In this document: piece by piece, positions 43,104 to 54,200 of the stretch
Numbering within the stretch: the stretch's first letter is position 1
Layout: each line of letters opens with the position of its first letter
NCBI RefSeq assembly: GCF_000378385.1
Contig: NZ_KB899659.1
Coordinates: 709,418 to 773,417, forward strand
Source: Paenibacillus daejeonensis DSM 15491
GTDB taxonomy: Bacteria; Bacillota; Bacilli; Paenibacillales; Paenibacillaceae
DNA length: 64,000 nt
Direction of reading: 5' to 3'
Program-made: the position numbers and the translations under genes
Notes under the pieces: generated by a model
Told to the model about the DNA's origin: nothing
Seen by the model: only the letters and a program-made list of their open reading frames with translations
The model's database searches: none

Positions 43104-44033
43104 TTACCCCTCCAGTGATTTTGGTGCTCGGATAATAATTTTTTCTCCGTCAAACTCCATAGACGCTTTATCTTTGATGTTTAGATGATTCAAATAATCC
43201 TTGGGGATCTGCAGCCGGCCGACTCGGTCGACGACGACATACTCCTCATGCACGCCCTGCAGACCGAGCTTCCCCCAGCCCTGACTCTCGGACGCTTGAT
43301 CGAGATTAGGATTGCGTTTAATAAATTCGGTGCTCGTCAGACCGTCGCGGATCGCGACGACCCGGTCCACCTTGCCGGCGAGTGAGAGATCATGGGTAAC
43401 GATGACGACTGTCACCTGCAGCTCGCGATTCATTCGGCGAAAAATATCCATGATCATATCCGAGGTCCGACTATCGACGGACCCCGTCGGCTCATCGGCC
43501 AGCAGAAGCTGCGGCCGGTTCGACAGCGAGATGGCGATGGCCACCCGCTGCTGCTCACCACCGGAGAGCTGATGGAGCTTGTTGTACATTCGCTCCTTCA
43601 GACCGACCCACTCCAGCAATTGCTTTGCGTAGGCACGATCCAGCTTGCCTGAGAGCATCATCGGCATTTCTACATTTTCCAGCGCGGTCAAGTACGGGAG
43701 CAGATTGCGTGCATTGTTCTGCCAGATGAAGCCTACCGTGTCCCGCTTGTAGTGCACCAGCTGCTCTTCGGTTATCTTCAGCAGATCCCACGGCCCAACC
43801 TTGACTGTGCCCGCCGAGGGTCGGTCAAGCCCCCCCAGCGTATTGAGCAAGGTCGATTTGCCGCTGCCACTGTTACCGATGATTGCCATCAGTTCGCCCT
43901 TCTGCACCGTCAAATTGAGTCCTTGCAGCGCCACGACCTCCAGCTCATCTGTCTTGTAGATCTTGACCAACCCTTCGCATTCGATCATCGGCGCCGTTTC
44001 GGTCTCGATAGGCTTAGTTATCGTCTCGCTCAT
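43104..44033 (-). CDS. MacB-type ABC ATPase with C-terminal AbrB-like domain
   Basis: A 309-residue protein, ATG 44033 with GGGAG upstream; its ATG overlaps the stop of the permease gene. Residues 10-240 are a LolD/MacB-type ATPase: Walker A GNSGSGKST, signature LSGGEQQRVAIA, Walker B LLLADEPTGSVD and the switch His in VIVTHDLSL. Residues about 258-309 read YVVVDRVGRLQIPKDYLNHL then EFDGEKIIIRAPK, the swapped-hairpin AbrB/SpoVT pattern (GRxxIPxxxxxxLxI). This domain usually binds DNA or dimerises, and is not part of normal MacB ATPases. Confidence 0.85.
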   Translation of the reverse strand: MSETITKPIETETAPMIECEGLVKIYKTDELEVVALQGLNLTVQKGELMAIIGNSGSGKSTLLNTLGGLDRPSAGTVKVGPWDLLKITEEQLVHYKRDTVGFIWQNNARNLLPYLTALENVEMPMMLSGKLDRAYAKQLLEWVGLKERMYNKLHQLSGGEQQRVAIAISLSNRPQLLLADEPTGSVDSRTSDMIMDIFRRMNRELQVTVVIVTHDLSLAGKVDRVVAIRDGLTSTEFIKRNPNLDQASESQGWGKLGLQGVHEEYVVVDRVGRLQIPKDYLNHLNIKDKASMEFDGEKIIIRAPKSLEG

Positions 44034-46951
44034 CGTTCTTCTCCCATCTTCACGGCTTGATGCACACGCAGACGACGAATCTGCAGGAACAGCATGGCCG
44101 CGCCTGTCAGCATCATAAAGCCCACGACAATATACAAAGACAGCGTATCATTGCTGTCGAAAACCACGCGGAACGGTGGAACGGATTCGGCAACATTGCC
44201 TGTCGTCTGCAGGAACGGCAAGAACAGGATACTCGTGACCTTGCCGATCGCAATGCCGAGACCAATAGAAAGACCGGCCGTGAAGATTTGCTCCAGCAGC
44301 ATCATGCCTGTCAGCTGCTTGCGCGAGAGCCCCATCGCCCGTAGGATGCCGAACTGGACCACACGCCCCGAGAGGTTGAAGAACCAGAACAGGATGTACC
44401 CGGCCAGTGACACCAGGATGGAGACGAGAAAGCCCAGCGACAGAATCCCAAACACCCCGCCGCGCGTTGGATGCTTGGATTGAGCGGCCAGCTCGATACG
44501 CACATCCTCGACGGATGCCAGCTCTACACCTTGATCCTGCAGCGCATGGATAATCGGTGTGGTCAGTGCTCCGTCCTCCATCTTGAGCCAGACATCGTAA
44601 GGAATCATCGGTACCTGATCATAAATATAATCGATATTGGCAATCAGGAACGGGGAATCATCCGGATACTGACTCGGCCAGTAAGGCAGGATGCCGACGA
44701 CTACAAACTCGACCATGCCATCCGGCAAACCGGCAGAGATGCGATCGCCTTCCTTCAGTTGGTATTGCTTCGCTACACTCGTCGGAATGATCGCCGCACT
44801 CTCATCGTAGATCCCAAGTGCATTGAGATAGTGATACGGATGTGTCGGGAACAAGTCGTTGCGGAACCACGCCACCTTGGCAAAATCATCATTGTTAATC
44901 CCCATCAATGTCCCCTGACCGATGGAGCGTCCCGAGACAACAATGTTGGCCTTGGTCTGCAGCACTCGCGCAGCCGCCTCGACGCCATCCAATTGGCGGA
45001 AAATTTCAAATGGCGGCTCATTATAGATGATTTTGGTTGGCATCTGCTGCCCACCGCCGCCACCGCCACCGGGACTACCTCCGCCGCCAGGACCACCGCC
45101 GGAGCCACCACCTCCGGGATTGCCTCCCGGGTTGCCGCCGCCATTTCCCCCGCCACTGCCGCCACCTGTGGAAGGTGGCAGCTCGGCCTCGCCTTCCCAA
45201 ACCGTCTGAACAATAACATCGGTCCCATACTTATAGAGCGTCCGCTCTGTAGAATTGAGATCGATTGTCCGGGCCGCGGAGGCATTGTATACGCCGAGGC
45301 CCAGCGTCAGAATAAGTAGAATCATCAGCGGGTAATACGACTTGGACGAACGGGACAGCTGTGTCAGTGTCAGGTACAAGGGAACTGGCAGGAACGAACG
45401 CCCCAGCCAGCCAAACAGCTTCAGCAGCCATGGGAACAGCCGCAGGAAGAACAGCCCTAGCCCAAAAATAGAAATCGCGGGCACGAAGAAAAGGAATGGC
45501 TGCACATTGAGCTGGTCGGTTGTGAGACCGGTCTGGAACGTAATCATCTGTCGTTCCTGGAATAGATACCAGCCATAACCCGCTACGCCTAGCAGCAACA
45601 CATCCAGAAACCACCGCTGCCAGAGGGGCCCCCGGTCCGAGCGGGCCAACTGCTGCTTGTAGCCGACAATCGAGGCCCGCGCATAAATGATGGCTGGGAT
45701 GATCGTGGCCAGAATCGCTAACACGACAGCAGCCGAACCAGCAATGATGGCCTCTGTCGAGAAGCCAACCGGGATCGACTTGCGATCCACAAATTCCAGG
45801 AAGCCATTGGCCGAGCCGATGCTCTTGGCCATGAACCATCCGATCAGCGGTCCCGCCACCAAGGCTATGGCCCCCAGCAGCATACTCTCTACCAGATAGA
45901 TCCCGACAATTTGCCGGGTCCCCGCTCCCCTGCTTCGCAGCACTGCGATGTCACTGCGTTGCTTGTCGAGCGCCTGTCGTGCGTTCATCGCAATGAAGTA
46001 GAACACCATCGCAATCATCGGCGCGGCCAGCGTGAAGAGCATCGTCTGCAGCTGCAGACTCTGCTGCTTGAATTGCTCCAGGGTGGAGGCGAAGGAAATC
46101 TCCACTCGGGTGTTCTCCAGCTTCTGGTAGAGCTCGATATTCAGACGCTCCAGATCCCGGCTGAGCGGTGCGAGCTGACTGGTCTGAATGTCGCGTAGAT
46201 CGAACGCATAGTACCAGTTGCCTGTATGAACAGGAACACCATGCTGCTGCATGAGACGCTCCTTGAAGGCGGGTTCGCTGATGTGCAGACCGCTCATCAG
46301 ACCCTCCAGCCCTTGATACCAATAGGGATCAGATGCATCAAGCGGCTGATACGCGCCCACGATCTTCACCTTGAGGCGCAGGTTGAGGCCGCCATAGACC
46401 GGGTACTCGAACACATCGCCGATATGCATGTCATTGCGGTACAGCGATTCTTCCATCACAACCGCTTCGATCTCGTCGCCGCTGCCTGCCGCATCGACGT
46501 ACCAGCGGCCCTGCATCAGCTCCGCCTTCTCTTGAAGACCCGAGAGCGTCAGCATGGACATCTGACGAACCCGGCTGGCATCCACCGTGGTGGGATCCTC
46601 CGGTACAATCTCGCTGCTGCGGATCGATAGCGACTGGACGAAGGTCTGGTAGTCGAAGCCAATCATCTCCGGGACCTCATCGTGTATGTAAGCAGACAGT
46701 CCGTCCAGCCGCTCCGGATCCGTCTGTTCGCCACCGATGGCCTGATAGCGCATCAATAGCGAGCCAGCCGGGAGCCCGGTGCTATTGTCCTGCAAGGTTT
46801 GGGCAACGACCCGCTTAAGCGCACCGTCCGCATACATGGGTATGCTGGTTGCAAAAGCGACGGCAATAATCAAGCCGATCAGCGTGCTGGTGGTCAACCA
46901 GCGGTTGTTCCACATTTTACGGAACAGAAAACGGAACATCGGGAAGCCCAT
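44030..46951 (-). CDS. FtsX-like ABC permease with Gly-rich linker
   Basis: A 973-residue protein with a first helix at about residues 18-40 (TSTLIGLIIAVAFATSIPM), a large extracytoplasmic domain, a block of helices at about 305-560, a second extracytoplasmic domain and three final helices (after FGILSLGFLVSIL). RSRGAGTRQIVGIYLVE and ILRAMGLSRKQLTGMMLLEQ are the two FtsX/MacB-permease signatures. Residues about 593-637 form a Gly/Pro/Asn-rich linker (GGGSGGGNGGGNPGGNPGGG). It starts 2 nt after the adaptor stop and overlaps the next ATPase gene by 4 nt. Confidence 0.88.
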   Translation of the reverse strand: MGFPMFRFLFRKMWNNRWLTTSTLIGLIIAVAFATSIPMYADGALKRVVAQTLQDNSTGLPAGSLLMRYQAIGGEQTDPERLDGLSAYIHDEVPEMIGFDYQTFVQSLSIRSSEIVPEDPTTVDASRVRQMSMLTLSGLQEKAELMQGRWYVDAAGSGDEIEAVVMEESLYRNDMHIGDVFEYPVYGGLNLRLKVKIVGAYQPLDASDPYWYQGLEGLMSGLHISEPAFKERLMQQHGVPVHTGNWYYAFDLRDIQTSQLAPLSRDLERLNIELYQKLENTRVEISFASTLEQFKQQSLQLQTMLFTLAAPMIAMVFYFIAMNARQALDKQRSDIAVLRSRGAGTRQIVGIYLVESMLLGAIALVAGPLIGWFMAKSIGSANGFLEFVDRKSIPVGFSTEAIIAGSAAVVLAILATIIPAIIYARASIVGYKQQLARSDRGPLWQRWFLDVLLLGVAGYGWYLFQERQMITFQTGLTTDQLNVQPFLFFVPAISIFGLGLFFLRLFPWLLKLFGWLGRSFLPVPLYLTLTQLSRSSKSYYPLMILLILTLGLGVYNASAARTIDLNSTERTLYKYGTDVIVQTVWEGEAELPPSTGGGSGGGNGGGNPGGNPGGGGSGGGPGGGGSPGGGGGGGQQMPTKIIYNEPPFEIFRQLDGVEAAARVLQTKANIVVSGRSIGQGTLMGINNDDFAKVAWFRNDLFPTHPYHYLNALGIYDESAAIIPTSVAKQYQLKEGDRISAGLPDGMVEFVVVGILPYWPSQYPDDSPFLIANIDYIYDQVPMIPYDVWLKMEDGALTTPIIHALQDQGVELASVEDVRIELAAQSKHPTRGGVFGILSLGFLVSILVSLAGYILFWFFNLSGRVVQFGILRAMGLSRKQLTGMMLLEQIFTAGLSIGLGIAIGKVTSILFLPFLQTTGNVAESVPPFRVVFDSNDTLSLYIVVGFMMLTGAAMLFLQIRRLRVHQAVKMGEER

Positions 46952-46953
46952 TG

Positions 46954-47994
46954 TTATCGACCTACGACTTTCTGGCCTGGCGTCAGCCCCTCAAGAATCT
47001 CCACCTGTGTTGATGTTTGCTGGCCTACTGCTACGTCCACCTCGCGTTTGCCCTGTTCATCGACCACTTGAACATAAGTCCGTGAACCGATGGTACGAAG
47101 CGCAGAGAGCGGAATAACAACTGCGTTTTCTTTACGCTTGGTAACAATGGTGACCGATAATGGCGTTCCACGGTTCAGCCCCTCAGGCATCTTCTCCAGC
47201 TGAACGATGAGGTAGTTCTCGGGACCGTCCTGCTCGCCACCGCCCTCGGGGTTGCCACCGTTGCCGCCACCGCCACCGTTACCTTCTTCGGCAGTTACCA
47301 TCGGCAGCTGTTTGACGGTCCCTGTGAACTGGCCCACGCTATTGATATCCACCGTAACTGGCATGCCGACCGCTACTTTCGGCAGATCGGACTTGCTTAG
47401 CGTCGCGGTAATGACCAGATTGTTGGTATCGGCAATCAGGGCAATTGGTTCATACGCTTTAACGAGATCGCCCTTCTTTGCCGTCATGGAGACGACCGTC
47501 CCGCCAAGCGGGGCTGTCAGTTGCGCTTTGCCAATCTCTTCTTCCAGGTCCGCCAGATCCTGACGCCCCTCTTCGAAGGCGATGGCGGCTTGCTCGAACT
47601 CGACGGGCTCCATCTCGTCACGTTTGCGAAGCGTCTCCTTCATCTGGATTTCCTGCGTTCGGAAAGCGAGTTTCCGCTTACGCAGATCCTTCACCATATC
47701 GTCGACATCCAGCTCGCCGATGACCTGACCGGCTGTAATCTTGTCACCGACCTGAATGTTCAACTCTTTGAGACGCTTGCCGTCCAGTGTAAAATAAACA
47801 TTCTCCTCGCGTGTGGACATCAGCTTGCCGATGCCCTGCACCTTGGTTTCCAGTGTTGTCGTCGTGACTTCATACTCCGGCTTCTTGGAGATCTGCGGCG
47901 GCGTAATCGCCGGCAGCTCCTCTTCCAACTCTTCATCCGGCAGCAGCGCACAGGCGCTGCTCATGACAAGCGCCGCACTCATCATGATAGCCAT
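46954..47994 (-). CDS. HlyD/RND-type adaptor subunit
   Basis: A 346-residue protein from ATG 47994. A signal segment ending SSACALL may be a weak lipobox. The biotinyl-lipoyl-like halves (GDKITAGQVIGELDVDDMV, and APLGGTVVSMTAKKGDLVKA) flank a helical hairpin rich in Glu/Lys, followed by the beta-barrel (LSKSDLPKVAVGMPVTVDIN) and the membrane-proximal domain (ALRTIGSRTYVQVVDEQGKR). Residues about 236-258 are Gly/Asn-rich. A basic n-region (HKRKRSKWYKG) lies in frame upstream with only a CTG (48037-48039) as possible start, so the true start may be there. Confidence 0.85.
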   Translation of the reverse strand: MAIMMSAALVMSSACALLPDEELEEELPAITPPQISKKPEYEVTTTTLETKVQGIGKLMSTREENVYFTLDGKRLKELNIQVGDKITAGQVIGELDVDDMVKDLRKRKLAFRTQEIQMKETLRKRDEMEPVEFEQAAIAFEEGRQDLADLEEEIGKAQLTAPLGGTVVSMTAKKGDLVKAYEPIALIADTNNLVITATLSKSDLPKVAVGMPVTVDINSVGQFTGTVKQLPMVTAEEGNGGGGGNGGNPEGGGEQDGPENYLIVQLEKMPEGLNRGTPLSVTIVTKRKENAVVIPLSALRTIGSRTYVQVVDEQGKREVDVAVGQQTSTQVEILEGLTPGQKVVGR

Positions 47995-48070
47995 TGCGCC
48001 TTTGTACCATTTACTCCGTTTGCGCTTATGAGTATCCAGAACATTCTACTCCTCTTTATGTAAGATAAGT

Positions 48071-48913
<843 letters not shown>

Positions 48914-48959
48914 TGTGTATCACGCTCCTCCTCCCTGTTTCCCTGCGATATAGGGATTC

Positions 48960-48984
48960 ATTATATCGTATAGACGATAGGGAA
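48960..48984 (-). promoter_or_regulatory. Putative promoter and operator of the ABC operon
   Basis: On the minus strand TATAAT (48960-48965) is a good -10 box but lacks a strong -35. A perfect palindrome TATCGT-N4-ACGATA (48964-48979) overlaps it. The layout suggests a repressor-binding site, but the regulator is not known. Confidence 0.4.
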
Positions 48985-49094
48985 AGATTAAAAGTTACAT
49001 ATTTTTCTCATCTGTTCAAACTAAATTTTTCATAAAGATCATCCCGCTACCTCTCTCATTCTCTTTCCATTCCTAGAAACCTCATCCATTGAGG

Positions 49095-49550
49095 CTAGCA
49101 ATCCTTCCTTTTAATCGGCACACATAATTCGCATTGATTATCAAGCAGCATCGTGCCCTGATACCTCTCCATAATCGGCCCGTCCTCCAACTGATAGCCG
49201 TGAGCATGCAACGTCGGGAAAATCATCTTCCACGCCTCTTGGACCGCTTCCACTGTGTGCTCCACAATGAAAATGGCGTAACTCCCACCAGTCAACTCGC
49301 CTTGCATGACTGTGTCGTCAACCATCATTTCTTCCGAAATGATGATGCCTGCATCATATCTGCATTTGTTTGGAGGGGTGGTCCGGGGATCATCCTGTGG
49401 GATACCAAAAAGAATAGCGGATTCGGTAAGTAGCCTGTTTCGTTTAGCCCAATGTTTCAGACGTTCCATGGCTTGCTTGTTAGCAGGACCATAGGGACCG
49501 GTTTGTCTTACAAAGGCGATAATGCAGGAAGGGAGCATCTCAATTTTCAT
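49095..49550 (-). CDS. GyrI-like small-molecule-binding protein
   Basis: A 151-residue protein, ATG 49550 with GAGAGGA upstream. It matches the GyrI/AraC effector-binding (SHV) domain: IAFVRQTGPYGPANKQAMER at the start, RYDAGIIIS near 65 and GGSYAIFIVEHTVEAVQEAW near 87, ending CELCVPIK. Stand-alone members bind or hydrolyse small molecules and can modulate gyrase inhibitors. Function here not fixed. Confidence 0.8.
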   Translation of the reverse strand: MKIEMLPSCIIAFVRQTGPYGPANKQAMERLKHWAKRNRLLTESAILFGIPQDDPRTTPPNKCRYDAGIIISEEMMVDDTVMQGELTGGSYAIFIVEHTVEAVQEAWKMIFPTLHAHGYQLEDGPIMERYQGTMLLDNQCELCVPIKRKDC

Positions 49551-49655
49551 TTTCAGGATCGTCCTCTCATGATTGGTGTGAACACAAGAAGGATCGTATC
49601 ATGATATAAAATATATTTACATTACTTTTTTTAGTAAAGTTAGAATAACGAACGA

Positions 49656-49715
49656 CAAAAAACCTCAAACCTGGAGCTTCCCTTTTTGGAGAAGCCCCCT
49701 GGTTTGAGGCTTTTT
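49656..49715. terminator. Terminator downstream of the pyr operon
   Basis: CCTCAAACC (49663-49671) pairs with GGTTTGAGG (49701-49709) around an inner pair (AGCTTCC with GGAGAAGC). A-runs before and T-runs after on the plus strand make it work in both directions. It lies about 40 nt beyond pyrE. Confidence 0.85.
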
Positions 49716-49756
49716 ACTAATCTACATCTGTACACTCTTAGATTTTATTCACACGT

Positions 49757-50401
49757 TTACTTGCCAAAGCCTTGCGGGTCTTCGCGCCACGCTTGCAGCA
49801 CCGCCACGTCCTCACTGCGGATCGCACCGATTTCGTTAGCTGCTTCTACTAGTTTGGAATAGCTAGAGAGTGTCTGCAAAGGGATACCTTCGGCTGAGAA
49901 AGCTTCCAGCGCCTGCGGGAATTCATATGTGAAGATTGCCAGTGTTGCCAATACGTCTCCACCAGCTTCGCGCACAGCCTGACCAGCCTTGATCGAGCTG
50001 CCGCCGGTGGAGATCAGATCCTCAATCACAACGACCTTTTTGCCTTCCGGGAGCTTGCCCTCGATCAGATTCTGCTTGCCGTGACCCTTGGCCTTGTCAC
50101 GGACATAGATCATCGGCAGCTTCAGCTTCTCTGCCACCCAGGCAGCATGCGGGATACCCGCCGTCGCAGTACCTGCGATTACTTCCGCATCCGGGTACTG
50201 CTCGCGGATAATCGAAGCGAAGCCCTCCGCGATGCTCTCGCGAATATCCGGGTACGACATTGTGAGACGGTTGTCGCAATAGATCGGCGCTTTCAGACCG
50301 GATGCCCAAGTGAACGGGTCGTTCGGGCGGAGAACGACGGCTTCGATCTTCAACAGTTGCTTGGCGATTTGAGTGGATAGTTCATTCGTGGACAGGGTCA
50401 T
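49757..50401 (-). CDS. pyrE: Orotate phosphoribosyltransferase
   Basis: A 214-residue enzyme that joins orotate to PRPP to give OMP in the cytoplasm. FTWASGLKAPIYCDNR near 28 and the PRPP loop VVVIEDLISTGGSSIKAG near 117 are the diagnostic motifs, and the length fits bacterial PyrE. ATG 50401 overlaps the stop of pyrF (ATGA), so the two are translationally coupled. It is the last gene of the pyr operon, followed by a strong terminator. Confidence 0.95.
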   Translation of the reverse strand: MTLSTNELSTQIAKQLLKIEAVVLRPNDPFTWASGLKAPIYCDNRLTMSYPDIRESIAEGFASIIREQYPDAEVIAGTATAGIPHAAWVAEKLKLPMIYVRDKAKGHGKQNLIEGKLPEGKKVVVIEDLISTGGSSIKAGQAVREAGGDVLATLAIFTYEFPQALEAFSAEGIPLQTLSSYSKLVEAANEIGAIRSEDVAVLQAWREDPQGFGK

Positions 50402-51126
50402 GCGTGTACCAGCTCCTCTAGAATAGATTCGAGCGCCGCTCTCGGGTCGGCGGCTCCGGTAATCGGCCGGCCGATTACCATGTAATCGGTGCCTTGGGTA
50501 ATCGCTTGGGCAGGCGTCATGATTCTCGACTGGTCGCCAAGCGCTGCACCGGCAGGACGGATGCCAGGCGTTACGGTGAGGAATGAATGCCCGCAGGCTT
50601 CCTTGACGGCCGTGACTTCCTGAGGGGATGCAACAACACCATCAAGTCCACAGGCAGCCGTTAGTTTGGCATAGCGAAGCACAGCATCCTCTACCGAGCC
50701 CGCAATGCCAATTTCCTCATTCAGTACATTCTGACTCGTGCTCGTCAGCTGCGTCACGGCAATCACAAGCGGTCTGCGTCCATACACATTCGCCGAAGCA
50801 ACACCTTCCATTGCAGCCTCCATCATTGCAGCCCCCCCAGCTGCGTGCACATTGAACAGGTCAACGCCAAGCCGGGTTACGCTAGCCGCGCCGCCTTTGA
50901 CGGTATTGGGGATATCATGCATTTTTAAATCAAGAAAGACCGAGTAGCCCTTCTCTTTCAGACTTGCGACGAATGCAGGACCAGCGGCATAGAACAGCTG
51001 CATCCCGACTTTCATATAGCAAGGGATGCCTGAGAGCTCTTCCAGCAGCCGCTGGGCACTAGCGGCGTCAGGATAATCCAGTGCCACCATAATCCGTCCG
51101 GCAGCCTCTTCTCTTGTCAACGGCAT
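50398..51126 (-). CDS. pyrF: Orotidine 5'-phosphate decarboxylase
   Basis: A 242-residue enzyme that decarboxylates OMP to UMP. MVALDYPDAASAQRL at the start and the catalytic segment VFLDLKMHDIPNTV near 60 (Asp-Lys-Asp) identify it. GIRPAGAALGDQSRIMTPAQ and YMVIGRPITGAADP close the barrel. ATG 51126 has GAGGAG upstream. It lies 132 nt after carB; I see no gene or clear terminator in that gap. Confidence 0.95.
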   Translation of the reverse strand: MPLTREEAAGRIMVALDYPDAASAQRLLEELSGIPCYMKVGMQLFYAAGPAFVASLKEKGYSVFLDLKMHDIPNTVKGGAASVTRLGVDLFNVHAAGGAAMMEAAMEGVASANVYGRRPLVIAVTQLTSTSQNVLNEEIGIAGSVEDAVLRYAKLTAACGLDGVVASPQEVTAVKEACGHSFLTVTPGIRPAGAALGDQSRIMTPAQAITQGTDYMVIGRPITGAADPRAALESILEELVHA

Positions 51127-51258
51127 AAGTCCAGCTCCTCACGTTCATTAGATTGTCCAGCGTATCCTCTCATGTTGGCATACAAGGACGGCCACCCGCC
51201 GCACTGCCCGCCCGGTACACACGGACGGACAGCGCAGGGCTGACCGCTACAGGATCAA

Positions 51259-54200
51259 TTATTGCAGCACGGGCATCGGACGCGAGGAGAAGTTGATGGT
51301 CTGCATCATATTGAGCAGCGCTCGTACCGTATCAAGCGATGTCATACAGACGACGCCGTTCTCGACTGCCTCACGGCGGATCCGGAATCCGTCGCGCTCC
51401 GGTGTCTTGCCTTTGGTCAGCGTATTGACGACAAAGTGTGCCTGTCCGCCACGCAGCAGATCAAGAATGTTCGGTGAGCCTTCGCTCAGCTTGTTCACTC
51501 GTGTCACACGCATGCCTGCTTCTTCCAGTGCCTTGGCCGTACCGCCAGTGGCGATCAGGTTGTAGCCCAGTTCGTAGAAGCCGCGAAGAATCTCGATGGC
51601 TTCTTCTTTATCTTTGTCAGACACCGTAGCGATGATGCCGCCCGATTGCGGTACACGCATGCCGGCGCCGATGAGTCCTTTGTACAGCGCCTTGGCGTAC
51701 TGGACATCGCGTCCCATTACTTCACCAGTCGATTTCATCTCAGGCGTCAGTGTTGGGTCAACCCGGCGGAGCTTGGCAAAGGAGAAGACCGGTACCTTAA
51801 CGGATACGTACTCATCCTCTGGCCAGAGGCCTTCCGAATATCCTTGATCGGCCAGCTTGGCGCCAAGAATCAGCTTGGTCGCGAGGTTCGCCATCGGGAT
51901 GTTGGTCACCTTGCTCAGGAAAGGTACGGTCCGCGAGGAGCGCGGGTTCACCTCAATGACATACACCTTCTCATTGAAGATGACGAATTGAATGTTGACC
52001 AGACCCAAGACCTTGAATTCCTTGGCAATCTTGATTGTGATGTCGACGATCTGCTGCTTGATATCCTCCGAGAGCGACTGTGGCGGATAGACGGCGATGG
52101 AGTCGCCCGAGTGAACGCCAGCACGCTCGACGTGTTCCATGATGCCAGGGATCAGCACCTGCTCGCCGTCACAGATTGCGTCGACCTCCGCTTCCTTGCC
52201 CAGCATGTAACGGTCGATCAGCACCGGATGCTCCGGGTTGATTTTGACGGCTTGCTCCATATAGGTCAGAAGCTCTTGGTCGGAGTACACAATTTCCATT
52301 GCCCGGCCGCCCAGCACGTAGGAAGGACGAACGAGGACAGGGTAGCCCAGACCGCTTGCCGTATCGACAGCTTCGTCAACCGAAGTGACCGTTTTGCCTT
52401 CCGGCTGCGCGATATCCAGCTTGCGGAGCAGCGCTTCGAATTTCTTGCGGTCTTCCGCCGAATCAATCGATTCCAGGCTGGAACCAAGAATTCGTACGCC
52501 TGCCTTCGTCAGCGGTGCAGCCAGGTTGATGGCGGTTTGTCCGCCGAATTGGACGATAACGCCGATTGGCTTCTCTTGCTCGATAACGTTCATGACATCC
52601 TCGAAGAACAATGGCTCGAAATACAAGCGGTCCGACGTATTGAAGTCCGTCGATACTGTCTCCGGGTTGTTATTAATAATGACGGCCTCATAACCAGCAT
52701 CCTGGATCGCCCATACCGCGTGAACGGTCGAGTAGTCGAACTCAATGCCCTGGCCGATCCGGATCGGACCGGAGCCCAGAACAAGCACTTTCTCCTTGTC
52801 GGTTTGCGTCACTTCATTCTCAGTCTCATAGGTAGAGTAGTAATATGGTGTTGTCGCTTCGAACTCGGCCGCACATGTATCAACCATTTTATAAACGGGC
52901 TTAAGGCCTTTTGACAGACGCAGCTTGCGAATTTCATCTTCGTGCGTCAGGTCAGCGCCCGGCTGGCCTTCCTGGCGGAGTTCGCCGATTGCACGGTCAG
53001 TGAAGCCCATACGCTTGGCTTCGTAGAGCAGTTCGTCAGTCAGCGTTTCCTTGCGCAGCCGATCTTCGAACTTCACGATGCGCTCCAGCTTGTCCAGGAA
53101 CCACCAGTCGATGCTTGTCAGGTCCTGAATTTCCTGCAGCGAATATCCTCTGCGGAACGCTTCAGTCACCAGGAACATCCGCTCATCGTCCGGCTTCTGC
53201 AGCCGCGTACGCAGAATCGCATCATCCAGTTGTACAGCGTCTTTCAGGAAAATCCGATGCACGCCAATCTCCAGGGAGCGAACCGCCTTCTGCATAGACT
53301 CTTCAAACGTACGGCCAATCGCCATAACTTCGCCGGTTGCTTTCATCTGCGTGCCCAGCTTGCGGTTGGCGGAGATAAACTTATCAAATGGCCAGCGCGG
53401 GATTTTCGATACAATGTAATCCAACGTTGGCTCGAAGCAGGCATAGGTTTGCCCGGTAACCGGGTTAATCAGCTCATCAAGCGTGTAGCCGATAGCGATT
53501 TTGGCAGCCATTTTGGCGATTGGGTAACCCGTTGCTTTGGATGCGAGTGCCGAAGAACGGCTGACCCGCGGGTTAACCTCAATGACATAGTACTGATAGC
53601 TTTGCGGATCGAGCGCGAACTGGACGTTACAGCCGCCTTCGATATTCAGCGCACGGATGATCTTGAGCGATGCCGAGCGCAGCATTTGGTACTCGCGGTC
53701 AGAGAGCGTCTGGCTTGGCGCAACTACGATACTGTCGCCTGTATGAACGCCGACCGGGTCGAAGTTCTCCATATTACAAACGACGATACAGTTGTCGTTC
53801 GCATCGCGCATAACCTCATACTCGACTTCCTTCATGCCGGCGATGCTCTTCTCGATCAGACATTGGTTGATTGGGCTGTAGCGGATACCGGATGCTACAG
53901 TTTCCAGCAGCTCTTCCTCGTTGGCGCAGATGCCGCCGCCTGTACCACCCAGCGTGTAGGCTGGACGCACGATAATCGGATAACCGATCTCATTGGCGAA
54001 GTCTACTGCTTCTTGTACCGTAGTTACGATCGTGCTGTCCGGTACTGGCTGCTCCAGCTCACGCATCAGGTCGCGGAACAGGTCACGGTCTTCTGCTTTC
54101 TCGATAGCCGTCAGCTGTGTACCGAGCAGTTTCACATTCTCCCGCTCCAGTACGCCGGCGCGAGCAAGTTCAACAGCCATGTTGAGGCCCGTTTGCCCAC

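Noticed and set aside
45027-45209. Proline-rich plus-strand frame
   Set aside because: It is the complement of the permease's glycine-rich linker, not a gene.
49621-49650. AT-rich promoter-like stretch
   Set aside because: No -35/-10 pair with acceptable spacing to a gene start could be defined.
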